From IMG/VR virus record IMGVR_UViG_3300008050_007803, positions 1 through 37,002 of that record: 37,002 nucleotides of DNA; one strand, given 5' to 3'. The stretch is from a virus. Below are positions 7,170 to 14,324 of the stretch, piece by piece. The notes beneath the pieces were generated by a model. The model was not told where the DNA came from. It made no database searches and was given only the letters and a program-made list of their open reading frames with translations. Each line of letters starts with the position of its first letter. The first letter of the stretch is position 1. The position numbers and the translations under genes are program-made.

Positions 7170-8000
7170 ATGAGTACTTTTAATACTTCAATGTTCCAAT
7201 CAATTAAAGACGCGTTAGCAAGCTCCGAAAGTAAGGGGTCCGCTACATTTAACGAAATTATGCCTACTAAAGTAGGTAATACGTATACGGTAAGACTTTT
7301 ACCTTATGCTAAAGATCCTAGTAAAACATTTTTCCATTATTATAACCATGGATGGAATTCTTTTGCTACCGGCCAGTATGTTCAGACATTAAGTCCGCAA
7401 ACATTTGGTGAGCGAGATCCTATTGCAGAAGAACGCTTTAAGGTCCTTAGAACTGGCAGTGAGGAAGAAAAAGAAAAGATGCTAGCAGTCCGCCGTCTCG
7501 AAAAGTGGCTGGTTAATATTTACGTTGTTGATGATCCTGCAAATCCGGATAATAACGGCAAAGTAAAAATTCTTCGATATGGTAAACAACTTCAAAAAAT
7601 TATTACTGAAGCTATTGAAGGTGAAGATGCAGAAGAGTTCGGACCTCGTATTTTTGATCTTGGTGATGATGGTGTAAACTTTAAGATTAAGGTTGAACAG
7701 CAAGGTGATTATCCAACATATGTCTCTTCGAGATTTACAACTGCTGGTAAAATTAATCTTTCCGAAGATAAACAAAAAGATGTTTATGAAGGGTGTTTTG
7801 ATCTTGGTGAAGTGTTTACACAAAAGACATATGATGAACTTAAGGATATGTTAAGAGAGCATTATTATTGCAGGGCTGATGAGCCTGAGGCTCCAACATC
7901 AGCACCAGAACCGGATACTACTCCAGCCGAGCCGGAACCAGTCGCTGCTGGAAAAGATACGGTTGAAGAGGACATTGATGATTTGTTAAAAGATCTCTAA
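7170..8000 (+). CDS. 32: single-stranded DNA-binding protein, T4 gp32-like
   Basis: This protein coats single-stranded DNA at the fork and during recombination and organises helicase, primase, UvsX and polymerase. The 276-aa length is near T4 gp32 (301). A basic, flexible N-terminus (about 1-25) for cooperative binding leads to the OB-type core, with TVRLLPYAKDPSKTFFHYY, NHGW (59-62), LSPQTFGERDPIAE (74-87), WLVNIYVVDDPANPDNNGKV (113-132) and VNFKIKVEQQGDYP. The tail is Pro/Glu-rich and ends in the acidic EEDIDDLLKDL used for protein contacts. T4 gp32 binds zinc through a His and three Cys in the segment equivalent to 59-90. The His in NHG is kept, but there is no Cys between 1 and 208. A strong promoter abuts its start, and the clamp gene follows. 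Confidence 0.9.
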   Translation: MSTFNTSMFQSIKDALASSESKGSATFNEIMPTKVGNTYTVRLLPYAKDPSKTFFHYYNHGWNSFATGQYVQTLSPQTFGERDPIAEERFKVLRTGSEEEKEKMLAVRRLEKWLVNIYVVDDPANPDNNGKVKILRYGKQLQKIITEAIEGEDAEEFGPRIFDLGDDGVNFKIKVEQQGDYPTYVSSRFTTAGKINLSEDKQKDVYEGCFDLGEVFTQKTYDELKDMLREHYYCRADEPEAPTSAPEPDTTPAEPEPVAAGKDTVEEDIDDLLKDL

Positions 8001-8004
8001 TAAA

Positions 8005-8496
8005 ATGAGCCAAGGAATCACTCCAGAAGAAAAGGCGGCAGTTATGCAGTTGATGGGGCAGACCTACGGCCAGGTAAACCAACAAGATCAAATGATTGTT
8101 GGTCAATCTGGTAATCTCCGCCCGGATGCCCATAAAATGAAACAGGCATTTGAACAAACTGCACATATGCCGACTGTCGATGCTAATCCACAGCATGCAC
8201 AACAACCACCGCCACCAGAGCGACCTCAGCAAGTTGCACCAGTAACTCCGGAGCAAGCTGCACAGGAGCTAGCTGAATCAGCTTCACCACCAACACCGGT
8301 CCCAGTACCAGTTTTTGATGATGAGGACCGTGTGCAAGAAGATAAAAATACTAACCAAATGGAGTTAGATTTATCCGAGCCTAAGTTTGCTGATAAGTTG
8401 CTTGATTTAATGAAAGAGCAAAATTTGATATTAAAAGAAATTAGCTTAAAATTAGATAATGGAAAAAAGACAACTAGAGGTCGCAAACAAGGGTGA
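8005..8496 (+). CDS. hypothetical Pro/Gln-rich linker protein between gp32 and gp45
   Basis: This 163-residue protein is not recognised. The N-terminus is helical (EEKAAVMQLMGQTYGQV). The middle (about 55-105) is low-complexity and rich in Pro, Gln and Ala (HAQQPPPPERPQQ, PPTPVPVPV). The C-terminal 50 residues form a probable amphipathic helix (FADKLLDLMKEQNLILKEI) and finish in a basic tail (KKTTRGRKQG). The design suggests two small interaction modules joined by a flexible linker, perhaps an adaptor for the replication or late-transcription machinery, though this is inference. It starts 4 nt after gp32 with no Shine-Dalgarno, and its last 38 nt overlap the clamp gene in another frame, so expression of all three should be linked. 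Confidence 0.7.
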   Translation: MSQGITPEEKAAVMQLMGQTYGQVNQQDQMIVGQSGNLRPDAHKMKQAFEQTAHMPTVDANPQHAQQPPPPERPQQVAPVTPEQAAQELAESASPPTPVPVPVFDDEDRVQEDKNTNQMELDLSEPKFADKLLDLMKEQNLILKEISLKLDNGKKTTRGRKQG

Positions 8497-9184
8497 ATTT
8501 TTAAGATTATTAGACGCTATATCAAAAATAAATGACAGTGGCGTTATTCTTGATCTTAAAAAAGATAAAGTATCAAGCTTAGTTTCTAGTATAGATAGCA
8601 CCTTAATACTACATTCAGAGTATAAAACTAACTCAGAGTTTGAGAATACATTAAACATCCCGGATGTAAAAAAATTAAGGAATGTATTAGACACAATTGA
8701 AGATAAAAATATATCTTTAGAAATAAATTCTAACAATATTCAATATAACGGTAATGGTGTTAAATTTAAGTACCATCTCTTTGAAGAAGGCTTTATAACT
8801 AGACCAAATATTAATTTAGATAAAATTAATAAATTTACCTTTGATGTTGAATTTACTCTCGACAAGCCCACTTTGCAAAGATTGTTTAAAGGAAGTACCT
8901 TTGCGTCAGAAACAAATAAAATTTATTTTTATACTGAAAATAATAATTTAATGGCTGAGCTTACAGATAGGTCTCGTCATAATACTGATAACTTTACTTT
9001 AAATTTAGGAAAAGCTGACTTTAGTCTTAATCCAATTCCAGTGAATTTAGATAATATTAGATTACTCTCTATTATTAATAACGAATTTAATGTAAAAGTA
9101 AATACTGAGTATGGTGTTGTTGTATTTGATATTGAAGATAAAGATATTAAATTAAAGTATATAATTTCAGCTTTAACTCAATGA
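8459..9184 (+). CDS. 45: sliding clamp, T4 gp45-like
   Basis: This is a DNA polymerase processivity clamp of the T4 gp45 type, a trimeric ring of two-domain subunits that in T4 also acts as the mobile activator of late promoters. The 241 aa fit the family (T4: 228). The pattern is two repeats of the clamp fold. The first runs from FLRLLDAISKINDSGVIL through LNIPDVKKLRNVLDTIEDK. The second runs from FTFDVEFTLDKPTLQRLFKG through YFYTENNNLMAELTDRS and FTLNLG. The identification rests on fold-like pattern, length and position after gp32, because sequence conservation in this family is low. It starts inside the preceding gene and ends with an ATGA overlap to the next. Clamp-loader genes 44/62 are not in the window. 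Confidence 0.75.
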   Translation: MEKRQLEVANKGEFLRLLDAISKINDSGVILDLKKDKVSSLVSSIDSTLILHSEYKTNSEFENTLNIPDVKKLRNVLDTIEDKNISLEINSNNIQYNGNGVKFKYHLFEEGFITRPNINLDKINKFTFDVEFTLDKPTLQRLFKGSTFASETNKIYFYTENNNLMAELTDRSRHNTDNFTLNLGKADFSLNPIPVNLDNIRLLSIINNEFNVKVNTEYGVVVFDIEDKDIKLKYIISALTQ

Positions 9185-9519
9185 CATCACAACATAAAAA
9201 GAACAAATTAAGAACCCCGGGATACTTTATAAAGAGATTAAAAGATAATAATTTTGTAACATTGCGAATGTTTCATAAGTATAGTCCAACTGATCCTCGG
9301 AGATGGACAGTGTTAGTCGATCCGGGTGGATCCTCTGTATTTGTTACATGCTTCGAGAATACGCCGTTTGTAGGGGAATATTTGTTTAGTTTTAATGACG
9401 GTAATCAAAATTTTAATAATAACTTTAGCTTAAAAACTGACTCGATCGAGGTTGTTGTTAGTAAACTGCTAAAAACCGGAGTGCGACAAAATGATAAGAG
9501 CGATTTTTTAGATAAATAA
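9181..9519 (+). CDS. conserved-type hypothetical protein after the clamp
   Basis: This is a 112-residue basic protein of unknown function, coupled to gp45 by an ATGA overlap. Visible features are a basic N-terminus (MTSQHKKNKLRT), GYFIKRLKDNNFVTLRMF, DPRRWTVLVDPGGSSVFVTC and FSFNDGNQNFNNNFSLKTDS. This pattern reminds me of a small conserved protein found near gene 45 in marine T4-like phages, although I cannot confirm this without a search. The alternating strands suggest a small alpha/beta domain. There are no catalytic motifs. Confidence 0.7.
   Translation: MTSQHKKNKLRTPGYFIKRLKDNNFVTLRMFHKYSPTDPRRWTVLVDPGGSSVFVTCFENTPFVGEYLFSFNDGNQNFNNNFSLKTDSIEVVVSKLLKTGVRQNDKSDFLDK
9512..9518 (+). promoter_or_regulatory. 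ATAAATA late-type motif before 9524
   Basis: ATAAATA lies 5 nt before the ATG at 9524, the same geometry as on the late strand. It also encodes the end and stop codon of the previous gene (Asp-Lys-stop), so it may be partly coincidental. Confidence 0.35.
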
Positions 9520-9523
9520 TAAT

Positions 9524-9859
9524 ATGAGCGACGAAGTTAACCAAAACTCTGAAAATTTCGATAATGATGAAGAGTTAAGAGAAATGGTTGAAAAGGCTCT
9601 AAAGCAAAGTCTTGTTGAGAGGAAGACATTTAAAAGAAGACAAGACTTAGCGCTAAGATTGAGTAATATTATTAGTGAATATTTAGATTGTTATATTTTA
9701 TTGGGTTATGACTTTCAAGGAAGACATCTAGATATAAAATCGTCCAAAACACCACAACAAACTGAAGCGCTACATTCATTCCTATTAAAATATTTTGCCT
9801 CTGAAATGCATCATATAAAAGGGTTAGATCATGGCATGGGTCCAGATGAAATACTGTAA
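9524..9859 (+). CDS. small hypothetical acidic/helical protein
   Basis: This 111-residue protein is unrecognised. It has an acidic N-terminus (NSENFDNDEELREMVEKALKQ, largely helical), a basic patch (ERKTFKRRQDLALRL), then SEYLDCYILLGYDFQGRHLDIKSS and a helical end. It belongs to a run of three small genes between the clamp and the RNase H gene, all on the same strand with tight or overlapping junctions. The next gene begins 29 nt before this one ends. A regulatory or accessory replication role is possible from context alone. Confidence 0.68.
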   Translation: MSDEVNQNSENFDNDEELREMVEKALKQSLVERKTFKRRQDLALRLSNIISEYLDCYILLGYDFQGRHLDIKSSKTPQQTEALHSFLLKYFASEMHHIKGLDHGMGPDEIL

Positions 9860-10160
9860 AAGAGATATATATGCTGTTGAAACAGGCGACTACGTAGGGC
9901 AGATGTTTGCTATAGTCGACCTTAAAGATGATACTATCGGCTGTCTTTCGCTTCCACGAATGGAAAATATTGATGTTCCAAAAGAATCATTTGATACCGG
10001 AAGGAACGGTGATATAATTAAATTTGTAGAGAAGCTTCCAGAAGACGTTTTTTCGGTTGTAGAGGCACAATATATAAAGAATGAAAACTCTAATAATAGA
10101 CGGGAACAACTTAATACACCGAACGTTTTATACGGCGAAAGCACAGTCAAAAAAGACTGA
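9831..10160 (+). CDS. small hypothetical protein overlapping RNase H gene
   Basis: This 109-residue protein has no recognised family. The body reads like a small beta-rich domain: CKRDIYAVETGDYVGQMFAIVD, TIGCLSLPRMENIDVPKESF, GDIIKFVEKLPEDVFSVVEAQY. Its hydrophilic C-terminus is encoded in the region that also encodes the start of the RNase H gene in another frame (80-nt overlap). AGGG lies 7 nt before the ATG, one of the few Shine-Dalgarno-like signals in this strand's small genes. It may be a conserved T4-like small protein. No function is proposed. Confidence 0.68.
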   Translation: MAWVQMKYCKRDIYAVETGDYVGQMFAIVDLKDDTIGCLSLPRMENIDVPKESFDTGRNGDIIKFVEKLPEDVFSVVEAQYIKNENSNNRREQLNTPNVLYGESTVKKD

Positions 10161-10965
10161 AGCACACACAGATTATCAAGTAAGCAACTTTCATATATAC
10201 TTTACGCTTAACGCTGTGAGCTCCTACGTGAAGCAATTTGTTCCAGATACCACTATATTTGTGTGGGATGAAAAAAAAGACCATAAACCTAATATACGTA
10301 AGAGTATTTTAAAGGAATATAAGGGTAATAGGAGTAACGATCCATCACCACATGAAAATAACGAAGTAATTAAGTCTATACTGTATTCAATGGGGATTAA
10401 CTCTATTTTCCCAAGTCAGTTAGAAGCAGATGATATTGTAGCGTATATTTGTAGAGAGCATGAAGGTAGCAAGGTTATTGTTTCAGTAGATCAAGATTTT
10501 TTGCAGTTGGTTAGCTCTGAATGTACCTTATATGATCCGATCCGTAAAAAGTTTTTTGAAAAGGGTAACTTTGAAGAGCAAACCGGTTATGAGAATGTTG
10601 AACAATGGTATACAGCAAAATGCTTAACAGGTGACGCATCAGATAATGTACCCGGCATACCGCGATTTGGTAAAGCTTCAGTTAGAAAATATTTAGATGA
10701 CCCAGGTTATCTATTAGATGAAAAACAACAAAAAATATTTAGGCGTAACGCTGACATATTTTGTTTAGATAAGTATATACAATTACCGGAAGAAAGACAA
10801 TACTATAAGGACCAATTAGCAGTTAAACTGGATCCTTGTTATAAGACGTTTCTTGAGTATTGTAGAGAATACAACTTTAACCGTATTCTTGATAAAAAAG
10901 AAGATTGGCATAATTTGTTTTTTATGAAAAGTCTTTATAATAAATTAAATGATATCGCTTCCTGA
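10081..10965 (+). CDS. rnh: 5'-3' exonuclease / RNase H-like flap endonuclease
   Basis: This is a FEN-family nuclease, equivalent to T4 RNase H, that removes RNA primers and 5' flaps from lagging-strand fragments. The acidic active-site residues are in place: IIDGNNLIHR (Asp7), VWDEKKDH (Asp63), LEADDIVAYI (Glu115, Asp117, Asp118), VSVDQDFLQL (Asp137, Asp139) and TGDASDNVPGI (Asp185, Asp188), followed by the helix-hairpin segment IPRFGKASVRKYL. Length is 294 aa (T4: 305). The start at 10081 is required because Asp7 and the conserved N-terminal strand lie inside the 80-nt overlap with the previous gene. It overlaps the primase gene by 17 nt. Together with gp32, gp41 and gp61 it completes a lagging-strand set. 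Confidence 0.9.
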   Translation: MKTLIIDGNNLIHRTFYTAKAQSKKTEAHTDYQVSNFHIYFTLNAVSSYVKQFVPDTTIFVWDEKKDHKPNIRKSILKEYKGNRSNDPSPHENNEVIKSILYSMGINSIFPSQLEADDIVAYICREHEGSKVIVSVDQDFLQLVSSECTLYDPIRKKFFEKGNFEEQTGYENVEQWYTAKCLTGDASDNVPGIPRFGKASVRKYLDDPGYLLDEKQQKIFRRNADIFCLDKYIQLPEERQYYKDQLAVKLDPCYKTFLEYCREYNFNRILDKKEDWHNLFFMKSLYNKLNDIAS

Positions 10966-12010
10966 AGACTTTGTCATACTTAAGTTTTTTGAGCTAGGGT
11001 TCTATCCAAAGTATAATAAATTTAACAATGTATATCAATGCAGCTGTCCTATTTGTAGAGAAGGTAAGTCATTAGGTAAAAAACGTCGTTGTTATTATAT
11101 ACCAAAAAACGAAAACATATTTTGTCACAATTGTGGTTGGTCTGGAAAACCGTTAAGATGGATTAAGGAAGTTGCCGGCAATACTGATGAGGAAATTATT
11201 AAGGAATTAAAGGAATACATTCCTAATGCTGAAGACATAACTGAAAGAGATGAAAAACCTAAGTCAGATTTTAAAGTCGAGACCTTGCCTAAGGATAGTA
11301 TTAATTTGTCTGATAAGTTTCAACTTGACTATTATAGTAGCAACAATATTGTTACGGCTGTTAGATATCTTATTACTAAACGGAGATTAGATACTGCAGT
11401 TAATCGACCTGATAATTTATATGTTTCTTTAGTAGATAGAGTTCATAAGAATAGACTTGTTATACCTTTTATAAATGAAAATAAAGAGATTGAGTTTTAT
11501 CAAACTCGTACAGTTTTAAATAAAGACGGTAGGACTAAACCTAAGTATCTTGGTAAAGTTCAAGCTGAAAAAACGCTATTTAATATAGATAGAGTTAGTA
11601 ATGATCATGATAAAGTTTATATTTTTGAAGGACCATTAAATGCTTTCTTTACTAAAAATTCTATAGCAGTAGCTGGTATTACTGAAAGAGGTAGATCATT
11701 TACTCAAAGACAAGAACAACAGCTTAATAATACTCTAAAATGGTATGATAAGGTGTGGATACTTGATTCTCAGTGGGTTGATCAAGCTTCATTAGTAAAA
11801 TCAGAAGCATTACTAAAGCAAAAGGAGAAAGTTTTTATATGGCCAGAAAAATTTGGTAAAAGATTTAAAGATTTTAATGATATTGCAATAGCATGCAAAG
11901 TAGATGAGATTAAATGGGATTTTATAGAAAAAAATACCTTCGAAAGACTCGAAGGTATTGTGAGGTTATCTGAAATTAAAAAATATCGAAATCAGACGTA
12001 TTTAAATTGA
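10949..12010 (+). CDS. 61: DNA primase, T4 gp61-like
   Basis: This is the DnaG-type primase that lays down RNA primers while bound to the gp41 helicase. The N-terminal zinc-binding domain is intact, with CSCPIC (31-36) and CHNC (59-62). The central TOPRIM-type segment has YIFEGPLNAFF (224-234, conserved Glu227) and DKVWILDSQWVD (267-278, Asp273). The 353-aa length matches T4 gp61 (342). Zinc ligands are retained here, in contrast to gp32 and QueC in the same window. The last 19 nt overlap the convergent minus-strand gene at 11992, and a minus-strand terminator hairpin lies within its 3' coding region. Confidence 0.9.
   Translation: MISLPEDFVILKFFELGFYPKYNKFNNVYQCSCPICREGKSLGKKRRCYYIPKNENIFCHNCGWSGKPLRWIKEVAGNTDEEIIKELKEYIPNAEDITERDEKPKSDFKVETLPKDSINLSDKFQLDYYSSNNIVTAVRYLITKRRLDTAVNRPDNLYVSLVDRVHKNRLVIPFINENKEIEFYQTRTVLNKDGRTKPKYLGKVQAEKTLFNIDRVSNDHDKVYIFEGPLNAFFTKNSIAVAGITERGRSFTQRQEQQLNNTLKWYDKVWILDSQWVDQASLVKSEALLKQKEKVFIWPEKFGKRFKDFNDIAIACKVDEIKWDFIEKNTFERLEGIVRLSEIKKYRNQTYLN
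11926..11959 (-). terminator. rho-independent terminator for minus-strand gene, inside gp61
   Basis: A perfect 11-bp inverted repeat (AATACCTTCGA / TCGAAGGTATT, 11933-11943 and 11949-11959) has a 5-nt loop. On the minus strand the stem is followed by a seven-T run (11928-11934, two of them paired). This is the classic terminator form, placed about 35 nt past the stop codon of the 11992-12429 gene. The plus-strand side has no T tract. Confidence 0.75.
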
Positions 12011-12429
12011 GCATTACCAGTCTGTGCAATATAACCTTTAAACGACTCATTTAGAGCAGCAAGCTCTGTAGCGACTCTAGCAATTTTACGCTGTTCTGAA
12101 GCTTTCATTCGATCAAAGATTGTATCAGGCTCAGCACTAGCTAAAAGGGTTTGAATAGAATCAGCATCTTCACCATTTAGATAATGCAGAAACCCATCAA
12201 TTTCATCAATCCACCCTTTTAAAGTAGCTCTCATAGCTGCATTACGCTCTTCTACTGCTACAGCGGCCCTTACGTTAGGGTCATCTTCTACAACAGTCTC
12301 ATCAACTTCAACATCTACATCAAAATCCCCTGCACTAGTATCATCCTCTAATTCTGCCTCAAATGCTACTCTATCCTCGTCTGCTTGTTCATTGAGAGAT
12401 TTAAAAAAACGTCTTTCGAATTTGGTCAT
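11992..12429 (-). CDS. hypothetical acidic protein, late-type minus-strand island
   Basis: This 145-residue protein is unrecognised. The N-terminal part (about 15-55) is very acidic (FEAELEDD, FDVDVEVDETVVEDD). The rest is helical, with Ala- and Glu-rich segments (VRAAVAVEERNAAMRATL, QRKIARVATELAALNESF). It is the second minus-strand gene embedded in the plus-strand replication region. It has its own CTAAATA motif 5 nt before the ATG and its own hairpin terminator downstream, so it looks like a monocistronic unit. Like the 1376-2791 product it is acidic and probably late, so a virion or assembly role is possible but unproven. Confidence 0.72.
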   Translation of the reverse strand: MTKFERRFFKSLNEQADEDRVAFEAELEDDTSAGDFDVDVEVDETVVEDDPNVRAAVAVEERNAAMRATLKGWIDEIDGFLHYLNGEDADSIQTLLASAEPDTIFDRMKASEQRKIARVATELAALNESFKGYIAQTGNAQFKYV

Positions 12430-12434
12430 AAAAT

Positions 12435-12441
12435 TATTTAG
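12435..12441 (-). promoter_or_regulatory. late-type motif CTAAATA
   Basis: Minus-strand CTAAATA lies 5 nt before the ATG at 12429. It forms a divergent pair with the plus-strand ATAAATA at 12450-12456. Confidence 0.5.
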
Positions 12442-12449
12442 TCTCTAGC

Positions 12450-12456
12450 ATAAATA
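12450..12456 (+). promoter_or_regulatory. late-type motif CATAAATA
   Basis: Plus-strand ATAAATA lies 5 nt before the ATG at 12462. It is the only clear late-type motif on the plus strand in a true intergenic gap, suggesting the 12462-13246 pair is late. Confidence 0.55.
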
Positions 12457-12461
12457 ATTAC

Positions 12462-12788
12462 ATGGACGGACCGGAATTTCCTTATAGCGTAGGCCCAGAA
12501 GATAATCCTATTAATTTTCATATGAATGTACAAGATCAAATAGATATGTACAAGGATAACGAAAAACATCAAAAAGCCCCGCCAATTTTACCTTTTGAAC
12601 TAGAACAAATGAATGAACTCCTTGGTAATACGTTTGTCTCTTTAGCTGAACTAAGAAATATGCTTTCGAAAGCAAAAGCTAATGAAAATATTTCATCCGG
12701 AGCAATTAATCAAATAAATGATAAAATTGATAAAATTAACGAACTTATCCTTGATATTCCGGAAGATCTATCTAAAATAGCTATATGA
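12462..12788 (+). CDS. small hypothetical protein with helical C-terminus
   Basis: This 108-residue protein is unrecognised. The first 45 residues are polar and extended (GPEFPYSVGPEDNPINF, then QDQIDMYKDNEKHQKAPP). The rest is probably a helical hairpin or coiled coil (LPFELEQMNELLGNTFVSL, AINQINDKIDKINELI). It starts directly after an ATAAATA motif without a Shine-Dalgarno. Its stop overlaps the start of the membrane-protein gene that follows (ATGA), so the two are likely coupled partners. Confidence 0.7.
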   Translation: MDGPEFPYSVGPEDNPINFHMNVQDQIDMYKDNEKHQKAPPILPFELEQMNELLGNTFVSLAELRNMLSKAKANENISSGAINQINDKIDKINELILDIPEDLSKIAI

Positions 12789-13246
12789 CTATTTTTAGAT
12801 CGATACTAATTACATGTATCGTATCAGCTCTATTCGGTTTTGCACTTCGTAATGCATTTGGCTTTTGGGAAGCCGCTACTTTAGCATTTGTGCTTCAATT
12901 TATTACGGCTTTTGTTGTTTCCTCCTTTAAGTTAAATAAGGTAAGTAATCTTACCATGGAGTTTGAAGCCGAATTGCAGCAGTTATTAGATCTTAATGAA
13001 GCTCAAATTATATGCCCATGTAATAATAATACCTTTATGGAAAATATATTTATTAATATGGATAACACATATACATGTGAAAAATGTAACAACACATATA
13101 GGGTTGATGTTAATTTAGTTCCAACACTACTTACAGAGACAGTAAATGTAAACAAAACGTTTGCTGACCTAACAAAAGGAGTAAAAGAAATAGAAGATAA
13201 TAATATCAAAATAACATCAGAGTATACTCAAGGAACGGAACTATAA
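12785..13246 (+). CDS. membrane protein with zinc-ribbon-like cytoplasmic domain
   Basis: This 153-residue protein carries two predicted membrane helices (about 5-22, ILITCIVSALFGFAL, and about 29-47, EAATLAFVLQFITAFVVSS) joined by a short polar turn. An amphipathic stretch and then a four-cysteine knuckle follow: CPC (77-79) and CEKC (98-101), spaced like a zinc ribbon. The C-terminus is hydrophilic. Both termini are predicted on the same side. Possible roles are a holin- or lysis-related inner-membrane protein, a superinfection-exclusion factor or a membrane-anchored nucleic-acid binder. None can be chosen from sequence. It is translationally coupled to the helical protein upstream. Confidence 0.7.
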   Translation: MTIFRSILITCIVSALFGFALRNAFGFWEAATLAFVLQFITAFVVSSFKLNKVSNLTMEFEAELQQLLDLNEAQIICPCNNNTFMENIFINMDNTYTCEKCNNTYRVDVNLVPTLLTETVNVNKTFADLTKGVKEIEDNNIKITSEYTQGTEL

Positions 13247-13247
13247 T
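13242..13247 (+). promoter_or_regulatory. possible -10 (TATAAT) before 13258
   Basis: TATAAT lies 10 nt before the ATG at 13258, overlapping the end of the previous gene. There is no obvious -35, so this is a weak candidate. Confidence 0.28.
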
Positions 13248-13257
13248 ACAATAAAGT

Positions 13258-13491
13258 ATGGAAAAACATAAATTTAAATTAAAAGATGGTTCAACGAAAA
13301 CTATGGAATTTGATGAATTGGTTCGTTGGGCTTGCTTGGTAGAAGCACTGGAAGTAGTCGGGGGGAAGGAAGATATAGATATTGAAAGTAATAAATGGAT
13401 TAAACCATTAGCATTTCAAAAATATATTGATGAGCGATTCCACTCAATGAAGCACGATCTTAAAGTTGAAGCTACTCTAGGTAATTTATAA
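13258..13491 (+). CDS. small hypothetical protein
   Basis: This 77-residue protein is unrecognised. It starts with a basic strand pair (KHKFKLKDGSTKTMEF), followed by helical segments (ELVRWACLVEALEVVGG, FQKYIDERFHSMKHDLK). It is the last plus-strand gene in the window and meets the minus-strand block head-on, overlapping the glycosyltransferase gene's end by 6 nt. There is no Shine-Dalgarno, but a TATAAT lies 10 nt upstream. The size and pattern suit a small DNA- or protein-binding factor, but no function is claimed. Confidence 0.65.
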   Translation: MEKHKFKLKDGSTKTMEFDELVRWACLVEALEVVGGKEDIDIESNKWIKPLAFQKYIDERFHSMKHDLKVEATLGNL

Positions 13492-14313
13492 TCCTAGCTC
13501 TTCTTTCACAGTTTGGATATACTCACTTGACACTTTATCTTTAAACTTGTCAATAACTTCGGTGGTATCTTTTCCAATTTCTTGGAAACCAATCATATAA
13601 TTTCGGAACCGATCCTCTCTTGTTGGCTTAAACGGAGCTCCTAGTGGTCTTCCAAATCTATGTACCCATCTAAGAAACGGTAGGCATACTGATCGCCGAC
13701 CCGCGTTGCGGTATTTTTCATGAATATACCCTTCTTCACCCCCAAACCCTCTAAACTTTTTGTTAAAGCCTAACCAGCTATCTTTTCTACATGTAAAGAG
13801 TCCAAGACCTTGAGCTTGGATTTCAAATGGCTTCCCGTTAGGGTCATCACCCCTTTTATCTGATCCCCAGACGCCCCACATATCACTACCCCATTTATCT
13901 AGATCAAAATGAGTAGCTGTATTTTTCATATCGTCATATAGTAGAGGGCCTTGCAATAAATTACCTTTATCCTTTCCAGCATCATAATAATCTAAAAGCT
14001 TTTTTAAGCTCCCCGGGTCAATTAATACATGACAGTCCATTACTAATACGTATTCAGTATTCGCTAATCCAAATATTTTGTGTCTTAAAGAAGTTGCGGA
14101 AAATGCATCAAATTCAACATAAGTTAAAGGCTCTTTAATCCATTCAGCAAATTTACGTATCTCTCTTCCTTGTGGTGATTTTGGATTGTTATTAATAATA
14201 ACAAATTCTAGTCGATCTAAAATTTCTTTATGATACAATCTTAAAGACTGTATTGTAAAATAAAGTCCTTCATAGTCGTCATAAACACAGGTTCCAATAG
14301 TAAGTTTTCCCAC
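13486..14313 (-). CDS. GT2-family glycosyltransferase, polypeptide GalNAc-transferase-like
   Basis: This 275-residue GT-A glycosyltransferase has no membrane segment. The N-terminal nucleotide-sugar half shows TIGTCVYDDYEGLYFTIQSL (5-24) and VIINNNPK. The metal motif is DCH (93-95) in YVLVMDCHVLIDPGSLKKLL, a DxH as in eukaryotic polypeptide GalNAc-transferases rather than the usual bacterial DxD. The acceptor half has QAQGLGLFTCRKDSW (167-180) followed by FRGFGGEEGYIHEKYRNAG (188-205), matching the GalNAc-T pattern of GGLF, then a WGGEN-like acidic loop, then a basic and Gly turn. The start is GTG at 14313, because an ATG at 14315 is out of frame. It lies 11 nt downstream of the Pro/Thr-rich 1125-residue gene on the same strand, so the two are probably cotranscribed. 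Confidence 0.82.
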   Translation of the reverse strand: MGKLTIGTCVYDDYEGLYFTIQSLRLYHKEILDRLEFVIINNNPKSPQGREIRKFAEWIKEPLTYVEFDAFSATSLRHKIFGLANTEYVLVMDCHVLIDPGSLKKLLDYYDAGKDKGNLLQGPLLYDDMKNTATHFDLDKWGSDMWGVWGSDKRGDDPNGKPFEIQAQGLGLFTCRKDSWLGFNKKFRGFGGEEGYIHEKYRNAGRRSVCLPFLRWVHRFGRPLGAPFKPTREDRFRNYMIGFQEIGKDTTEVIDKFKDKVSSEYIQTVKEELGL

Positions 14314-14324
14314 ATTATTAATTA

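Noticed and set aside
13477-13497. CTAGG/CCTAG inverted repeat at the convergent 13491/13486 junction as a bidirectional terminator
   Set aside because: A 5-bp stem with an 11-nt loop and no clean T run is too weak to call.
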